The notes: generated by a model from the sequence alone, not told the origin. A DNA stretch of 64,000 bases from Dryomyza anilis (GCA_951804985.1 OX638130.1:38950751-39014750); one strand, 5' to 3'; positions 1-12,247 are shown, counted from the stretch's first letter. Numbers and translations are program-made.

Positions 1-310
1 ATTTTGTTTCCGACAGAGCTTGGTCTCCGTAAGTCTCAACAAAATTTCTGTGTGCTTTAGCAGACTATTTTTGTTGAATAAATTCCAAAAATTTTCAGAG
101 CTTGATTGGGTTCCTTATCTTCAATATCAAAATCATTATTTTTGAAGCGTTTAAACCAATCTCTGCATTTTGTTTCCGACAGAGCATGGTCTCCGTAAGT
201 CTCAACAAGGTTTCTGTGTGCTTTAACAGACTATTTTTGTTGGATAAATTAGTGCAGTGAAATTCCCCGCAAATACTTTCTTTTTGCACGCAAGTTGACA
301 TGTTTAACAC
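1..310 (-). pseudogene. mariner-like transposase N-terminal fragment, partly duplicated
   Basis: Read on the minus strand, this encodes pieces of the N-terminal helix-turn-helix DNA-binding region of a mariner (Tc1/mariner superfamily) transposase, with motifs such as AHRNLVETYGDHALSET and CRDWFKRFKNNDFDIEDKE. A first copy of the module lies at about 100-245; a second copy of its first part (AHRNFVETYGD) occurs at about 1-70, so the 5' part of the gene is tandemly duplicated. The expected catalytic domain does not follow, and reading frames shift. It is a dead relic. The family call rests on motif recognition only; the window edge cuts the second copy, so the element may continue outside. Confidence 0.75.
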
Positions 311-2135
311 CATGAAAAAAAAAGATGCTAACACTATAGTGAAATAACGTACACTGAATATTAACCTAGTTTTATAATAGTTTTAAATAGATGCATTACA
401 ATCTTAAACGTCACACTCGTAGTTCTGGTATTGTCATCTTTTGGAAAACAGCGTGAACTTATTCAAACACCCAATAAATGCAATGTAATGTATGGAATTA
501 TAATAATAAAGAATATTTACTAATAATTAATTTAAATCGAATTTTATTAAGAAGAATTTATAATTAAATATAGAGAATACTTAAAATTACAAAATTTCAC
601 TAATCAATAAAAAATAAATCGCAATGTAATATTGAAGAAAAATATTCAATAAAATAAACAAAAAATATAACAGAATTTCATTAGAATAGTTGGGGCTTAC
701 TATATGACCTGTACAAAACCCATTTTATCGAGAAACATGTTTTATATATTTTAATTTGTTAAATTTGGCAATGGTCATCATTTTATTACATGGCTACATC
801 CGTCTATGAATGGAGAAGGGCGTGGCATACCTTTTTAATATTTTTTATATACTCATTTGCGTAAAATATGATTATCTAAAAAGTGGGTTTGATTTATTTG
901 GGATTACTAGAGGGGCAAGCGCAAACAAATGGTTGAACATATATTTTTCATTTAGATAGGCGTGTCTTTTTCTACAGTCTAGATCAGTAAACTGCCACGG
1001 CTACCTGCCATATAAATGTAACATTTCATCAGCCATATCGCAATGAAATTGTTGATGAAATAATTATACGAAATTATATTGTGATCCGTCTACTGCAACG
1101 CCTACCTATCATATAAATTCAACATATCATTGGCCATAACTCCGGTACTATTCGAGATATGATGATGATCATTATAGATATATAGTATACCTTGCTCTTC
1201 CTCTTTTCACAGTGAATTGATTTCCCCTACACCTTCAGAAATAATTTAAATTTGGTACAAATGCTGTACCTTTTTAAACTAAGACAATTTATAAATTTTG
1301 GATCTCTAAATTTTTGTGGTTCCCGAAATGTGACGGCTTAAAAAGTGAAAAAATATGGAAAAACTCATAAAGATGAGTGAACTTAATTGCATTTATCTGA
1401 AAAACTAGATTTCGTCAATTGAGGTTTCATTTGAAAGGTATAAAGATGGTCTTTAATATGGCATATAATTTTATTTTTGTATCTGAAAAAGTCATCACAT
1501 GATTCACATTTTGAAATGATATTTTAAAATTTTAAAAAATATATATGTTATTTTTGATTTTCTTCTTAACATATTTCTGTTAAATTTTATAAGTGTATTC
1601 GTATTGGTTCCTGGGTTATAAATAAAATTGTGTAATCAATGTAACTTAGTTACGTTTACATAAACAAGTAGTTTACATACCTACATCAGTATCGGTATCG
1701 TTTGAAAGGTATTAAGATGACCTTTATGAATTAATTATTGTTTCCAAAAGATAAAAATAATCACCTTGATATATTTAGGAAGGTATATCTCAAAAACCCA
1801 TATATTTTAAATAATAAAAATAAATATATATTTTTACAGATTTTCTTCTAAACATGTCTGCTAAATTTATTGGATTACTCTTATCGGTTTATTAGTTATT
1901 ACTAAAAATGTAAAAGTAAATAGACATTTATTTATAAAATAGTATTTGTTTTTTTTTATTTTCAAAAATAAAATTCAAATTATATTGAAAATTTTGACTT
2001 GATTTCACATTTATATTTTGAACTCAGAAACCTTTAGTATTCGTATAGGTTTCAGCTATGAAATTTAACACACATTTTTAGAAAACGTGTTGGGAAGTTA
2101 GATCACATGTGTAAGTTCGGTCACATGAGACGGAT
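311..2135. other. AT-rich stretch with dispersed repeat units, no gene seen
   Basis: No convincing coding sequence. Around 985-1200 there are two units built on a TGCCACGCCTACCTGCCATA-type motif followed by a stretch about seeing the same ATATCATCAGCCATAACTCC phrase; the same units recur at 6310-6800. They resemble the middle part of DINE-1/helentron-type non-autonomous elements of flies (from memory, not tested). The rest is unassigned AT-rich DNA. Confidence 0.5.
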
Positions 2136-3083
2136 TTTTATAGTCGGTCGGGCCCGACTTTGGAATACCCTACACCTTTGGTGGGGATATTAATTTGGTA
2201 TATTTTATTGTATACCTTAATTTTAAAGTTCTTTATTATGCTGAACCCTCAGAATATTATTCACATATCAGAAATTTATCCTATAACCTCATATTTAAAA
2301 AAAATTGATTGAATAAAAGAGGGCGGACCACGCCTACATTTAAAATTTTGTAAGGCTAATATTTCATAGATTTGATTTTAATAATTTACGGCTAAAATGT
2401 CCACTATGAAAACCCGGGAAATATAGATAAATAATGTGGGCATATCACGCCCATTTTTGAACCACGTATGTACGTTTTAAATTTTATACTTATACCTTAA
2501 ATACTATTCGAGTTATTAGTTCTTAAAGAGCTATATAAAAGTGACTTGTATGGGAGGTGGACGTGTTCGTTGATCGGTTTGGCTCATTTCCAAACTCAGT
2601 TCCTACTTTTGGCTAAAACATAATAGTTTGTATAGTTTGTCGCTACAGTCCTGTGTAGAACTTCGGCCGAGCTCTCTCACCATTTTGAGCTGTGCGTGTT
2701 ATATTTGTACTCAAAGTGGTGGGACCTACAGTTTATTGCCGAATCCGAACGGCGGGTGAGAGCTTTTTCATAGGCAATGGTTTTACTCTCGTAGGTTTGC
2801 CATTTACTGACGAGAGGTAGCGCGGTATAGAAAAAAATGTCTATGAAAAGATGTTGTTAGCCCCAGTCCAGGCTTGAACCGGGACCTTTCGGTTCGCAGT
2901 CCAACGCACTAACCACTGAGCTACCGCGGCTACCTTGGCTAAAACATATTGAAACTAAATTTCATCGATTTCTGATCAATATTTCTCAAGTTTTTGTGTA
3001 TTCGTACAGCAAGACAAATTGACAGACGGACGACTAAACTGACACGGGGCCTGCTAAGGGGCGTTACAATACCCAGTATACCA
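2136..3083 (-). mobile_element. DINE-1/INE-1-like non-autonomous element, split by a SINE
   Basis: On the minus strand the element starts near 3083 (GGTATACTGGGTATTGTAACG), passes a degenerate GTCCGTCTGTC-type tract near 3020-3035, and ends near 2136 with GGGTATTCCAAAGTCGGGCC followed by a CCGACTATA hairpin half. This order (a GGGTAT start, a GTCYGTCTGTCTGT tract, and a terminal hairpin after a second GGGTAT) matches the DINE-1/INE-1 (helentron-associated) layout known from Drosophila and also other copies here (23313, 24364, 27052, 60117). A SINE at 2623-2934 is inserted in it, so it is older than that SINE. The family assignment is inference from layout and remembered consensus. Confidence 0.6.
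2623..2934 (-). mobile_element. tRNA-derived SINE, full length, with 14-bp TSD
   Basis: The minus strand begins at 2934 with a tRNA-like head: box A (GGTAGCTCAGTGG), then box B (GGTTCAAGCC), internal RNA polymerase III promoter elements. A unique body of about 230 bp follows and a short AT-rich 3' tail. It is flanked by the exact 14-bp direct repeat TTGGCTAAAACATA at 2609-2622 and 2935-2948, a target-site duplication typical of LINE-driven insertion. Other copies are at 4192, 11491, 12440, 16592 and 57282. The head is not a functional tRNA: it continues directly into the SINE body. Confidence 0.88.
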
Positions 3084-4191
3084 AACTCTTTCGATATCGC
3101 AACGAAAATGTTGCGAAATGTCGAAGAATTTTTCCGATATCGATGCCATTTCTCGCAATAATAATATAGGAAAATTCTTACCAAAACGGTCGGCCGATAT
3201 CGAACCGAGATAATGAAGGTTACGAGAATTATTTCAGAATCGAACCGTTCTAGAAGCTCTTGACGACAGAATGGGGCATTCTGATTGGTTCAAATAAATG
3301 CGTCATCTGTATATGACAATAAAAAAAGAGAAAAAATCAAAAAGAAATTTCTAAATCTCGCATCATGGTCGGGACTTTGGCATTAATATCTTTTTTTATT
3401 CTATAGAATTTAATTTCGTAACACAATAGTAACCATCATCATTTTCCATTGCATTTTATTTTCTATCAGTTGCTCCTACTGGGTACTCTAGAGTAATTTG
3501 TCGTATATTATTTTCATATTCAATTTCAATTTAAACAAAATAGTTTTCGAAAATGAGTCTACGAACTTAGCATGTGTTTACATTTATTTTATTTCTGAAC
3601 TAAAATTTTTCTGACATCAAAAACAAAAATAAATAAAAAATCAAAATTAAAAGCTCACTATTTTCATACAATTATTTTTAATGAAATAAAGTGAAATTAA
3701 CATCAAAATATAAAAAATAATCTCCACCCTATTTTAAACAAAAGTAAATACAGCCATAAAGAAAAGGTCACTGGACAAAGGACCTGGTGACCTTATTTTT
3801 AAAATCGGAAACGAGTCGCAATCATGAGTTCTAACATTAATTAACAAAGAAACGAAAATCATTGCTTTTGTAATGAAATTGACCTAATTCTTGCGGACAC
3901 TGACATTACTTGAACGCAAAAGAGTGTTTTAACTGTTCGGATCCAGAAAAAAAAGCAGGCATGTACCTGAAAGGAAGTACAACTGAATCCGAAAATCTTT
4001 AAAAATTAGTTTCGATATAACAACGAGATCAATGTTTTTTTCTCGTAGACATTTCAGAAAACTTCTAAACAATTGAATACAAAAATTATTAAAAATTAGT
4101 TTCGATATAATAACGACATCGATTTTTTTTCTCGAAGGCACTTCGAGAATTGTTCGATAAACTGGAGGCTCCGAGTCATGGTATACTGGGT
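3084..4191. other. Unassigned AT-rich DNA with a local duplication
   Basis: No gene recognised. A segment around 4000-4085 (TTAGTTTCGATATAACAACG followed by a TTTTTTTCTCG run) is repeated with changes at 4090-4165, an ~85-bp tandem duplication. TACCCAGTATACCA at about 3070 and its inverse near 4180 look like terminal repeats but are explained in part as starts of DINE-1-like copies. Confidence 0.4.
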
Positions 4192-4486
4192 ACATAATAA
4201 TAATATAATAATAATAGTTTGGCACTACAGCTGTATAAGAACTTAGGCCGAGCTCTCTCACCATTTTGAGCTGTGCGTGTTATATTTGTACTCAAAGTGG
4301 TGGGACCTACAGTTTATTGCCGAATCCAAACGGCGGGTGAGAGCTTTTCATAGGCAATTTTTACTCTCATAGGTTTGCTATTTACTGCCGAGAGGTAGAG
4401 CGGTATAGAAAAATGTTTCTATGAAAAGATGTTGTTAGCCCCAGTCCAGGCTTGAACCGGGGACCTTTCCGCTCTCAGTCCAACGC
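4192..4486 (-). mobile_element. tRNA-derived SINE, 5'-truncated copy
   Basis: Same family as the SINE at 2623-2934 in the same orientation. It retains box B (GGTTCAAGCC near 4450-4460), the full body and a 3' tail made of ATT repeats (4192-4216), but stops at about 4486, before box A. Loss of box A should make it transcriptionally dead. No clear target-site duplication was found because both flanks are TAATAATAAT-rich. Confidence 0.8.
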
Positions 4487-6200
4487 ATATTTAATAATAA
4501 TAATTTGATAACTTTTAATATAGAGTCTTCATTTATTTTCCTAATTTTCATTGCATATCAAATTTGTTTACCTTTTATTCATCAAGTAATATTCTTTTTT
4601 ATTCATAAAATTTTAAATTTATTGTAAAGCTTTGAATTTCGCTTGGCTATATTTCACCGGTATTTAAGGTATCTTAAGATGTAAAATTTTTTAGGCTGAG
4701 ATGAAGTTTACGAAATTGACTTTTGGCCATGTTTTTTTATTCAAATACCCCAATGTGTGTATTATTATTATTATTAAAATGCAAACATTATTATGAGTCA
4801 AAATATATTTTAAATAAAAATCTGTGTTTAAAATGCAGAATATTTCCCATATAAATATAATTTATTTGTTATTCAAAACTTTTGAATGAGAAACAAAATA
4901 AACAACAAATTATCATATTAATTTTTTCTTTAACAAAAATATATTAATTATTCGATGCGACACCATTAATATACATGATAGGCTTCGAAAAATAATGTAT
5001 ATCCTCATTTACATAATTTTTATTACCACTTCTTTGTGCAAATTATTTTTATAGAATTTTATTTAACTCACCCTATTACCCAAGGAAAATTAATTAATTT
5101 TTCTCATAATGAGAAAACTAATCTTTCAAAAGCAAATAAAATAATAACACGACATTTTCGTTTTGAAATTACATACTTTAATTATGTTTAATTTCTTCAT
5201 TAACAGTAAACGTAATTAATTGAATTATTCATAATTAAATTTGAATCTTAGTATTCTAAATACAACTATATCATATTTATTTAGTTAAATTAATTTCGCA
5301 TTAGCATATATTTTGATTCCAATTTAGTAACAAAGATTGTATGTTTTAAAATTCATAATTAATATATTTAAGTACAAATTATTAAGGCTTTATTTAAGTT
5401 TTAAGGGTTTAACTATTTATAGATATATTTGTTTTATTGTATTGTTTTTTTTTCAGTGCTGTGGGTATTGTAAGGGGATAGGAGAAAAATGAAATAATAT
5501 GTAATGTTTGTTCAATATATATTATAATAAAAAAGTGTTTATATAAAAATCAAATTATTATATTATTAGAAGATTTTAGTATTAAATCAATTTAAAAATT
5601 ATTATTTAATCAAAAATTTAAAACCATAAAATTATGTCAATTGACATAGCAAGTTGGCTGTAAATGCCACGTATGCATTGCAGGACATTAAACGAAAAAT
5701 AATGTTTAACTTCGCAAAATAAGCATAACGAGAAACAAAACTTGAAATCAGCAGAATAACATGAAGAAGAATGAAAACACCCAAACTAAACAAAAAAATG
5801 AGTGGCAATGCAAGCCGTCTCTAATTTAGTGTAAGTGTTCATCATAAAGTCTGCACAAAGAGACAGTGTTCACATTCTACTCCGATTGGAGCAGATCTGC
5901 TACTTTTCAATTTAAATTAACAGATTCTGCTAACTACTACACTAACTTTTTTTCTGTAATAACTTGATTTTTTTCTCTTTCTTTGTTTTTTAACAGATAA
6001 ACAATTTTTGAATTTTTTTTATTTTTGTTATTATTTGGCACATATTATTTCACTTTATATAGGTTTTTTGCTGTTTTGCACAGCATGCAAAAACTGCCTT
6101 TTTAAAATTCTGAAAAAATTTACATAAATTCTTGACATTGAACAAAGATCATTCCACTTTGGAGTGTTAAGAATTGTTCTTCTATTTTTTTGAGAATAAT
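4487..6200. other. AT-rich stretch, no feature recognised
   Basis: Runs of TAATTAATTT-type sequence, many stop codons in all frames and no recognised gene, repeat termini or RNA. Likely intron or intergenic DNA. Confidence 0.5.
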
Positions 6201-7156
6201 GTTTTTTAGTATATAAATGGCTATAATTTGGGATTGGTTTGAGATACATCAATAAAAACTGGTATATACTCATATGTCTTAAGTACAAACCGTGTTACAA
6301 AAAATGGACGGTTAGTCAACTGCCACGCCTAGCTGCCATATAACAATTATAATAAACACGCTATAACTCTGAAGATATAAAAGGTATATTATTGAAATTT
6401 TGTCCAACATCATGTAATATAAAAATAAAATGGACCACTGAAAATTGTTGCGATTGACCAACTACCACGCCTACCTGTCATATAAATTTAACATATAAAG
6501 TACTAAATCTTTGGTGTTATATGAGTTAAAGTCATGAAATTTTGCTTGTATTCCTCTTTTGTATGTAGCAATATTAATTCGAAGTATGGTCTAGTGAACT
6601 GCCACGCCTATCTGTCATATAAACATAACATATCATCAGCCATAACTCCGTGTCTATATGAGATATCGCGATGAAAATTTTGATGTTTTAATTTTTTGTA
6701 AGGATCAATAATTATCCGAAATTAAATTGTGATCGGTCTACTACAACGCCTACCTACCATATAAATTCGACATATCATTCGTCATAACTCCGGTACTCCG
6801 GTACCCTGCTCTGCCTCTTTTCATAGAGATCAAATTAAATACATATTGCAGCACTTTATATATTATGTTTTTTTGGCAGGTAGACGTCGAAGTAGTCCGA
6901 TCACAACAATTTTTAGTAAACCGTTTTGTTTTTTTATTATTTGATGTTGGACAAAATTTCAATAATATACCTCTTATATCTTAAGAGTTATATCGTGTTT
7001 ACTATAAATGTTATATGGCTGCTAGGCGTGGCAGTTGACAATAACCGCCCATTTTTTGTAAAACGGTTTGTACTTAAGACATATAAGTATATACCAGTTT
7101 TTATTGATGTATCTCAAACCAATCCAAAATTATAGCGATTTATATACTAAAAAAAC
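6201..7156. repeat. Long inverted repeat (foldback-like), ~285-bp arms
   Basis: The left arm (6201-~6485) starts GTTTTTTAGTATATAAATGG and is matched in reverse complement by the right arm (~6870-7156), with roughly 90% identity by eye along the whole arm and a spacer of about 385 bp. Arm and spacer both carry the TGCCACGCCTAC-type units also seen at 985-1200. No flanking target-site duplication was seen. Short open frames across it are shadows. It could be a foldback transposon or two DINE-like pieces in inverted order; a transcript through it would form a long hairpin. Confidence 0.8.
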
Positions 7157-10100
7157 AGGAAAAGGGGGTGAAGGGGATGCGATAGAAAACTGAAAAATTA
7201 AATTTAATCTTCATTGACCAATAATAACAATATATTAAAATATGAAAGAAATCGATGGGGTTCAGGGTCAAACCTCGGCGAATTGACGTGGAATGTCCCA
7301 TATATATTTTTTATATAAACTAAGTTAATTAAATTTATTTAATTAATTAAATTTAATTAAATTTTTTGAACGCATTTTTTTCTAATTTTTTTACTATTTT
7401 AATTGTTATTTAAAAATAGCATATATATATTTTATTCTTTTTAACTAAATTTTGCTTTTTTAATTACCTGTTTTTTATTTAGTGAATTCTTTCACTTAAG
7501 AGGCTTTTTTCTATCTTTTGTGTTATTTATTTATACCTTAAATATTCCTTACTTTAATTGATTCCGATTTGGAGGAAGAACTCGCACTAACTAAAAATGA
7601 TGATGATATAGACACGCTGGACAGCGTGGTAGGTCTTGTAGATTTTTCCAGGACCCGTTACCAGTATTTTTGTTAAAGCTATCACCTTTGTCGGTCTCCT
7701 CTTTTTTGATTCCCTAGCGTAGTTTGCGGGATGGGGTCTTTCTATGGCATCTACAAAGTGGGTCTCAAACAAGTTAGACTTCCCCGACCCCTATAAAAAA
7801 ATCTAAGTGTGAAGAAAAAAATAATTTCTGTATGTCGTAATCGGTACCTTTTTCGTTTTATTTCAGTTGCTTGGTTAGCTAAACTAACAACAACAGCAGC
7901 AATAAATAATACACAGAAACTGCCAACAACCAAATCTTCATCTGTTCAATGCGATTCTATAATATTTTATGTTATTTACTATATATCTTCATATTGTTAT
8001 TAAGAAAATATTACATTTTGGTAATTTTTATTTTGTAGACGAAAAAAACAAATTTAACATATATTAATAAAAATATGTTTGCACCCTTTTAGGGCGAAAA
8101 ACCGAACTATAAATTTCAGAACAAATAGTGTAAATTGCTAATAATGCAACTATATGTATTTAATTTTATATTTTATTGACAGGAATTTATGACCTGGTGA
8201 AATTTTGTTGTTTAGACTAAAAAATATATATACTTTAGACTTTAGTATATTTAAATAAATTTAATTTTGAAAAAAAACATAGAAAAAAAAATAGGAATTA
8301 TTTTTTTTTTTAACTTAAGCGTGAATTTTTCTAGACGTCTGCTTGGAATGAACGTTCGATTAGAAAGACTGTTGCTAAGCAGATTTTATCATGACGTTGT
8401 TGCTAAGCGAAAATTGAACAGAAGAAATTCAAGTTGGTAGTTCTGGAGAAACTGACATTTAAAGAAATTTAATGAGATGAAAAATTTGAGTATGGTGTAA
8501 AACTGGTCTATATTAGAGATTTGAGAAAATTTTTATTTGGTATACTTGAGAAAGTATTTAAATAATAATTTTAAAAATATAGATATAGATAAATATCAAA
8601 CGTGCCTAACATAAGCACTTTTAGGCAAATTGAGTTTTTTTTTTTAATTTTCTTGCGATATATATGATTTTGTGTGACAAATTTGTTTTATTACATTTAA
8701 TATTTTATTTGTAAACATTACGTACATTAAAAATTCGAAAAAATTATGCTGAATATAAAATAAATAAGTTTTTATATTGGACTTAGGCTCATTTGATATT
8801 TACCCTATGGATTTAGATTTAGTAACGTTTGAAAACTTGCAAACTTGCAGACATGACAGGGGTCATATCAGGGGTCAAAACTAATGTAATTGGAGTATTT
8901 AAACCAAATACAATATGCTTGTTTGATGGATTAAGGTATATTTTGACTAAAACCTCAAAAATTTTGAAAAGTGAACTTAGGTAGGTTTAATATTTATCTA
9001 CACATATGTAACTTTGCAAATTTTTATAAATTATTGAAATCGGTTAATTAAAATCGGATACGACAGAAAATACAAAATATTTTATTGAAAAATCATAAAA
9101 AAACATCTTGTAACATAATTTACTTGTTTTTACTGTTAGTTAAAGTAAATTCAAAGACCTTTTTAAATCATTAAAATTTAAAAAGAAATAACAAAATTAT
9201 GATCGATAAAAATAGCCACCTTTAAATAATAAAATGTTTTAACCGAGTCATTCCAAAATCAAATCGACCAAATTTGGATTTTGCTTAAATTTGGGTACCT
9301 AGAAATGTTTTGGTCAACTTTTTTTTAATTTTGTCGGACAACTAATCATTGCTCTTGCACTAAGCAATATATTTAATATATTTAAATATTAATAGAATTT
9401 AACAATTCTATGTATTTTTCAATACAATATCTTAACTGAAATAATTTCAGAAATACATCAATGAAAAAATAAAACGTGGAGTTACGAAAGATTATACAGT
9501 TTAAAATTCCACGTAAGTTCACTTTCTCGACTTTGAATATTGTTGTATTTATAGATCCATCTACATGTTATTTCTTCAATCAAATGCAAACAACCTTGGA
9601 TCAGAACTCAAATTGTAATTATACTCATTGTAATTGTAAAAGAAAAACATTGCAATTACACGAACCAAGAAATAAAACAATTTGCAATATTATTCGATCT
9701 CAAAAGTATCCATTATATATTCAAATAGTACGAATCGCCTCATAAATGCCTTTAAATTGAGGTTTATTAGAATTTCTTCCTGTGAATATATTCTAGAAGT
9801 ACTTCTTAAAATTCACAGCTAGAAGACCTCCAAACGAAGTTGTTTATGAAACCCTTCTACACTCACTTCTCCGAGAAACGAGAGTGGAACGCCTTGCAAT
9901 AAAACCGTTTCATACAAAAAATAATTAAGGAAAGTATCGAGTCGGTAAGGGGCTCCTGCTGTATATAATAAATTCGAGAATTGCTTCTTACTCATTCTAT
10001 TTACTACTGGGATACGATCAAACACGAATACTCAAATATCTACCTACCTACTTTGTGTTGTATTTTCTATGCTCCTTTTGGAAGATTGTTTTTTTTTATT

Positions 10101-10261
10101 TTTCAGTATCGCCTTTATTCTCGACTGAATTTTCCTTTTCTCAAAAAATGAATATGAATTCCCCAATGAACGCAATTCATCGTTTATTTTATCAATTTCG
10201 CACAAATTGTGCGATTCGTATATACGTAGAATAGTTCATAAATAGAATGATTTTTTCCATA
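7157..10261. other. Long AT-rich stretch with repeat relics only
   Basis: No gene could be recognised. A terminus of the foldback family occurs at about 7275-7300 (GACGTGGAATGTCCCATATA). The stretch 9000-9345 resembles 17395-17880 (shared GATCGATWAAA, AAATAATAAAATGTTTT and AACCGAGTCATT phrases), so it is a dispersed repeat. Small open frames at 7587-7933, 9476-9745 and 9819-10025 have no recognisable domain and were not accepted as genes. Confidence 0.45.
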
Positions 10262-10466
10262 CAACCAGAAAAAAATTCCCTCAAATCCCATTAAAATTGG
10301 TTAATAGGACAATTATTGATTTAATAGTATAAAAAAATAAATCTTTTCATATAAAATCAATGGAAATATCATGGTATTTTCTGGTATTTTCCGATTAAAA
10401 TAATTTATCCTATTGACTATTTTTAATAGTAAAAAACTATTATTTATATAATATTTTTTCTGGGTG
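10262..10466. mobile_element. Tc1/mariner-type MITE (205 bp)
   Basis: The ends are imperfect inverted repeats, CAACCAGAAAAAAA on the left and TTTTTTCTGGGTG on the right, each flanked by TA (10260-10261 and 10467-10468). Short length, AT-rich interior without an open frame, terminal inverted repeats and a TA duplication are the marks of a Tc1/mariner-derived MITE. Confidence 0.7.
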
Positions 10467-11490
10467 TATATCTTATGAACGGTGTCTCAATTAACGGCGT
10501 AGAAATTAAATAATGTTTGCTCATTTATTTTAATATAAAACTTGGTCAATAGCTTTAAGTTGACTTTTTTTTCGAAATTCCAAACATTTTAAAAATTGTT
10601 ATATTTTAAAACAACACCATTTATGAACAATTTTTTTCCTGTGCCCTTACCAAACTTTAAATTGTTGTTTCTTTTGTTTCATACTTTTAAATATTGCTTT
10701 AAAAGTGACTGAACTTATCACATGTTTAATATATAAACAATCGAGGAGCATCGTCAGATAGAAATGAATTCTATATTCCAATTTAATGTATAACACTTAA
10801 ATATAATTGCACTCAATCGACACTTCAACTATTAAAATTTGTGAATTACCTATTTTACTCAATTTGGCCATTACAGCCCATGATGGGTTAAGTAGTTATT
10901 TAATTCAATAAAATTAATTAATGCTAGTTGAAATAATACTAGTTAAAATAAAATATTAGTGTGTTTTTCATTTTGTACACAATCCAGAGATTCGAATTTG
11001 TGGAACAGTTCTACGTAGACTGAATTTTCGTAACAATATGAAACTTTTCCCACTATAATCTTTTTTTTATTATTTTATGTGTAAAGAATTAAACTCCCCA
11101 TAATCTGAAAATTGTTAGTATGAAGGGGATAAAACCTACTACAGATAAGCGGTGTTGCATAGACATTTTTTGATAATGCAGATAGGCCGTATTACTTTAA
11201 ATGCAATTACATTTCTTGTACAATAAAAAAAAACTCAATATTTGACCAGTATTGCCAGATTAGTTAAATATATATTTGGATAATTTTTGTGGTTTAAAAG
11301 ATTCTCAGCAATGTTATCTATTAAAAAATACATATATAAAAAATACATGTTACTCAAGAAGAAAAATTCTTACGATGATTTGCGTACAAGTCCACTTTTC
11401 CAAAAAAAAAAAACAAAAAAATGGAAAACCGAAAAAAAATCGATTTTATAATTTTATATATACTTAACCACTGGAGATATAAGTTTAAAA
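10467..11490. other. AT-rich stretch, no feature recognised
   Basis: No gene or repeat boundary could be supported. The 63-codon open frame at 11276-11467 is A-rich low-complexity sequence. Confidence 0.45.
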
Positions 11491-11675
11491 TGGTAGCGCA
11501 GTGGTTAGTGCATTGGACTGCGAGCCGAAAGGTCCCCGGTTCAAGCCTGGACTGGGGCTAACAACATCTTTTCATAGAAACATGTTTCTATACCGCGCTA
11601 CCTCTCGGCAGTAAATGGCAAACATACCGAGAGTAAAACATTACCTATGAAAAGGTCTCATCCGCCTGTAGCGAG
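11491..11675 (+). mobile_element. tRNA-derived SINE, 3'-truncated copy
   Basis: Plus-strand copy of the family seen at 2623. Box A (GGTAGCGCAGTGG) and box B (GGTTCAAGCCTGG) are present, followed by about 110 bp of body, then similarity stops near 11675 where gag-like sequence begins. A 3'-truncated SINE cannot have been inserted in this form, so the loss of its end must be secondary. Confidence 0.8.
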
Positions 11676-11689
11676 AGAGTGCCCAGCAA

Positions 11690-11990
11690 CAAATGGACGT
11701 TTGGTGTTTGTCTTCAACATCATAAGCGATAAATTCCACCAACTCAGTTTCGGTGATGTCTGATGGTTTTGAAATCGCCTACACATAGCTCTGCATCGAT
11801 TCTACTCTAGTTAACTACCTTCGCTTGGCCAGCATCTGGTATACCATCTGGCGAGTGACTACGAAGTCGAACTCCTTTGGGAGCGCACGTCTCAAGTCAG
11901 CGTAATTGAGTGCGGAAGTGCCAATCAGTGCTCTTCATGAACAAAAAAGTTTCGCAGAGTCATCAGCGTTCGCTGCCAACTTTCTCAAAA
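11690..11990 (-). pseudogene. Ty3/gypsy-like gag fragment
   Basis: The minus strand reads, with two in-frame stops, through stretches such as LGTSALNYADLRRALPKEF, VVTRQMVYQML and SKPSDITETELVEFI. The pattern (an ADLRRAL...EF helix, a Q.VYQ.L helix, then a region ending in LVEFIxYDV) is that of the capsid part of insect LTR-retrotransposon Gag proteins. The piece is about 100 codons and broken at both ends. The clade cannot be told. It lies beside the truncated SINE, and both probably lost sequence in the same rearrangement. Confidence 0.5.
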
Positions 11991-12054
11991 TTCTTCAAAA
12001 AGTACCGCACCGGGTGTATCAAATTGGCACCACTAAATTTTGGAAGGACGTTAA

Positions 12055-12081
12055 GACGATTATCGTATGACGATAATCGTC
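12055..12081. repeat. Perfect 12-bp inverted repeat with 3-bp loop
   Basis: GACGATTATCGT and its exact reverse complement ACGATAATCGTC are separated by ATG. It sits in a cluster of related ACGAT/ATCGT words (12050-12125), so it may be one end of an unidentified DNA element. Confidence 0.8.
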
Positions 12082-12158
12082 TAACGATATCGTTTAGACG
12101 GTAGGCTATCGTTTCAACGACTCGTTTTTAAGTTACGTGATGAGAGCCAAGGAAAAAC

Positions 12159-12247
12159 AGGTGACAACTTGGGAGTGCTGCCAGAGTTTCATTTTTCTAT
12201 TTCGAAATCTGGGTTGCTACCCGAGCAGCACTCCAATCAAGTGACCT
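12159..12247. mobile_element. Candidate short hairpin MITE (89 bp)
   Basis: The ends are AGGTGACAACTTGGGAGTGC and the inverse of AGGTCACTTGATTGGAGTGC, an imperfect 22-bp terminal inverted repeat around a short core. It is clearly more GC-rich than its surroundings. No target-site duplication was identified, so the element call is tentative. Confidence 0.5.

Noticed and set aside
2870..2934. tRNA gene (box A and box B, also at 11491 and 57591)
   Set aside because: It continues into a repeated non-tRNA body with TSDs; it is the head of a SINE.
3071..4190. DNA transposon with ACCCAGTATACCA terminal repeats
   Set aside because: No matching target duplication; the words are starts of DINE-1-like repeats in opposite orientation.
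7587..7933. Two minus-strand frames in a GC-richer patch
   Set aside because: Short, no domain or family pattern recognised; may be an unidentified repeat.
9476..9745. 89-codon open frame, CNYTHCNCKRK-containing
   Set aside because: No recognisable domain, AT-rich composition, no splice context that could be defended.
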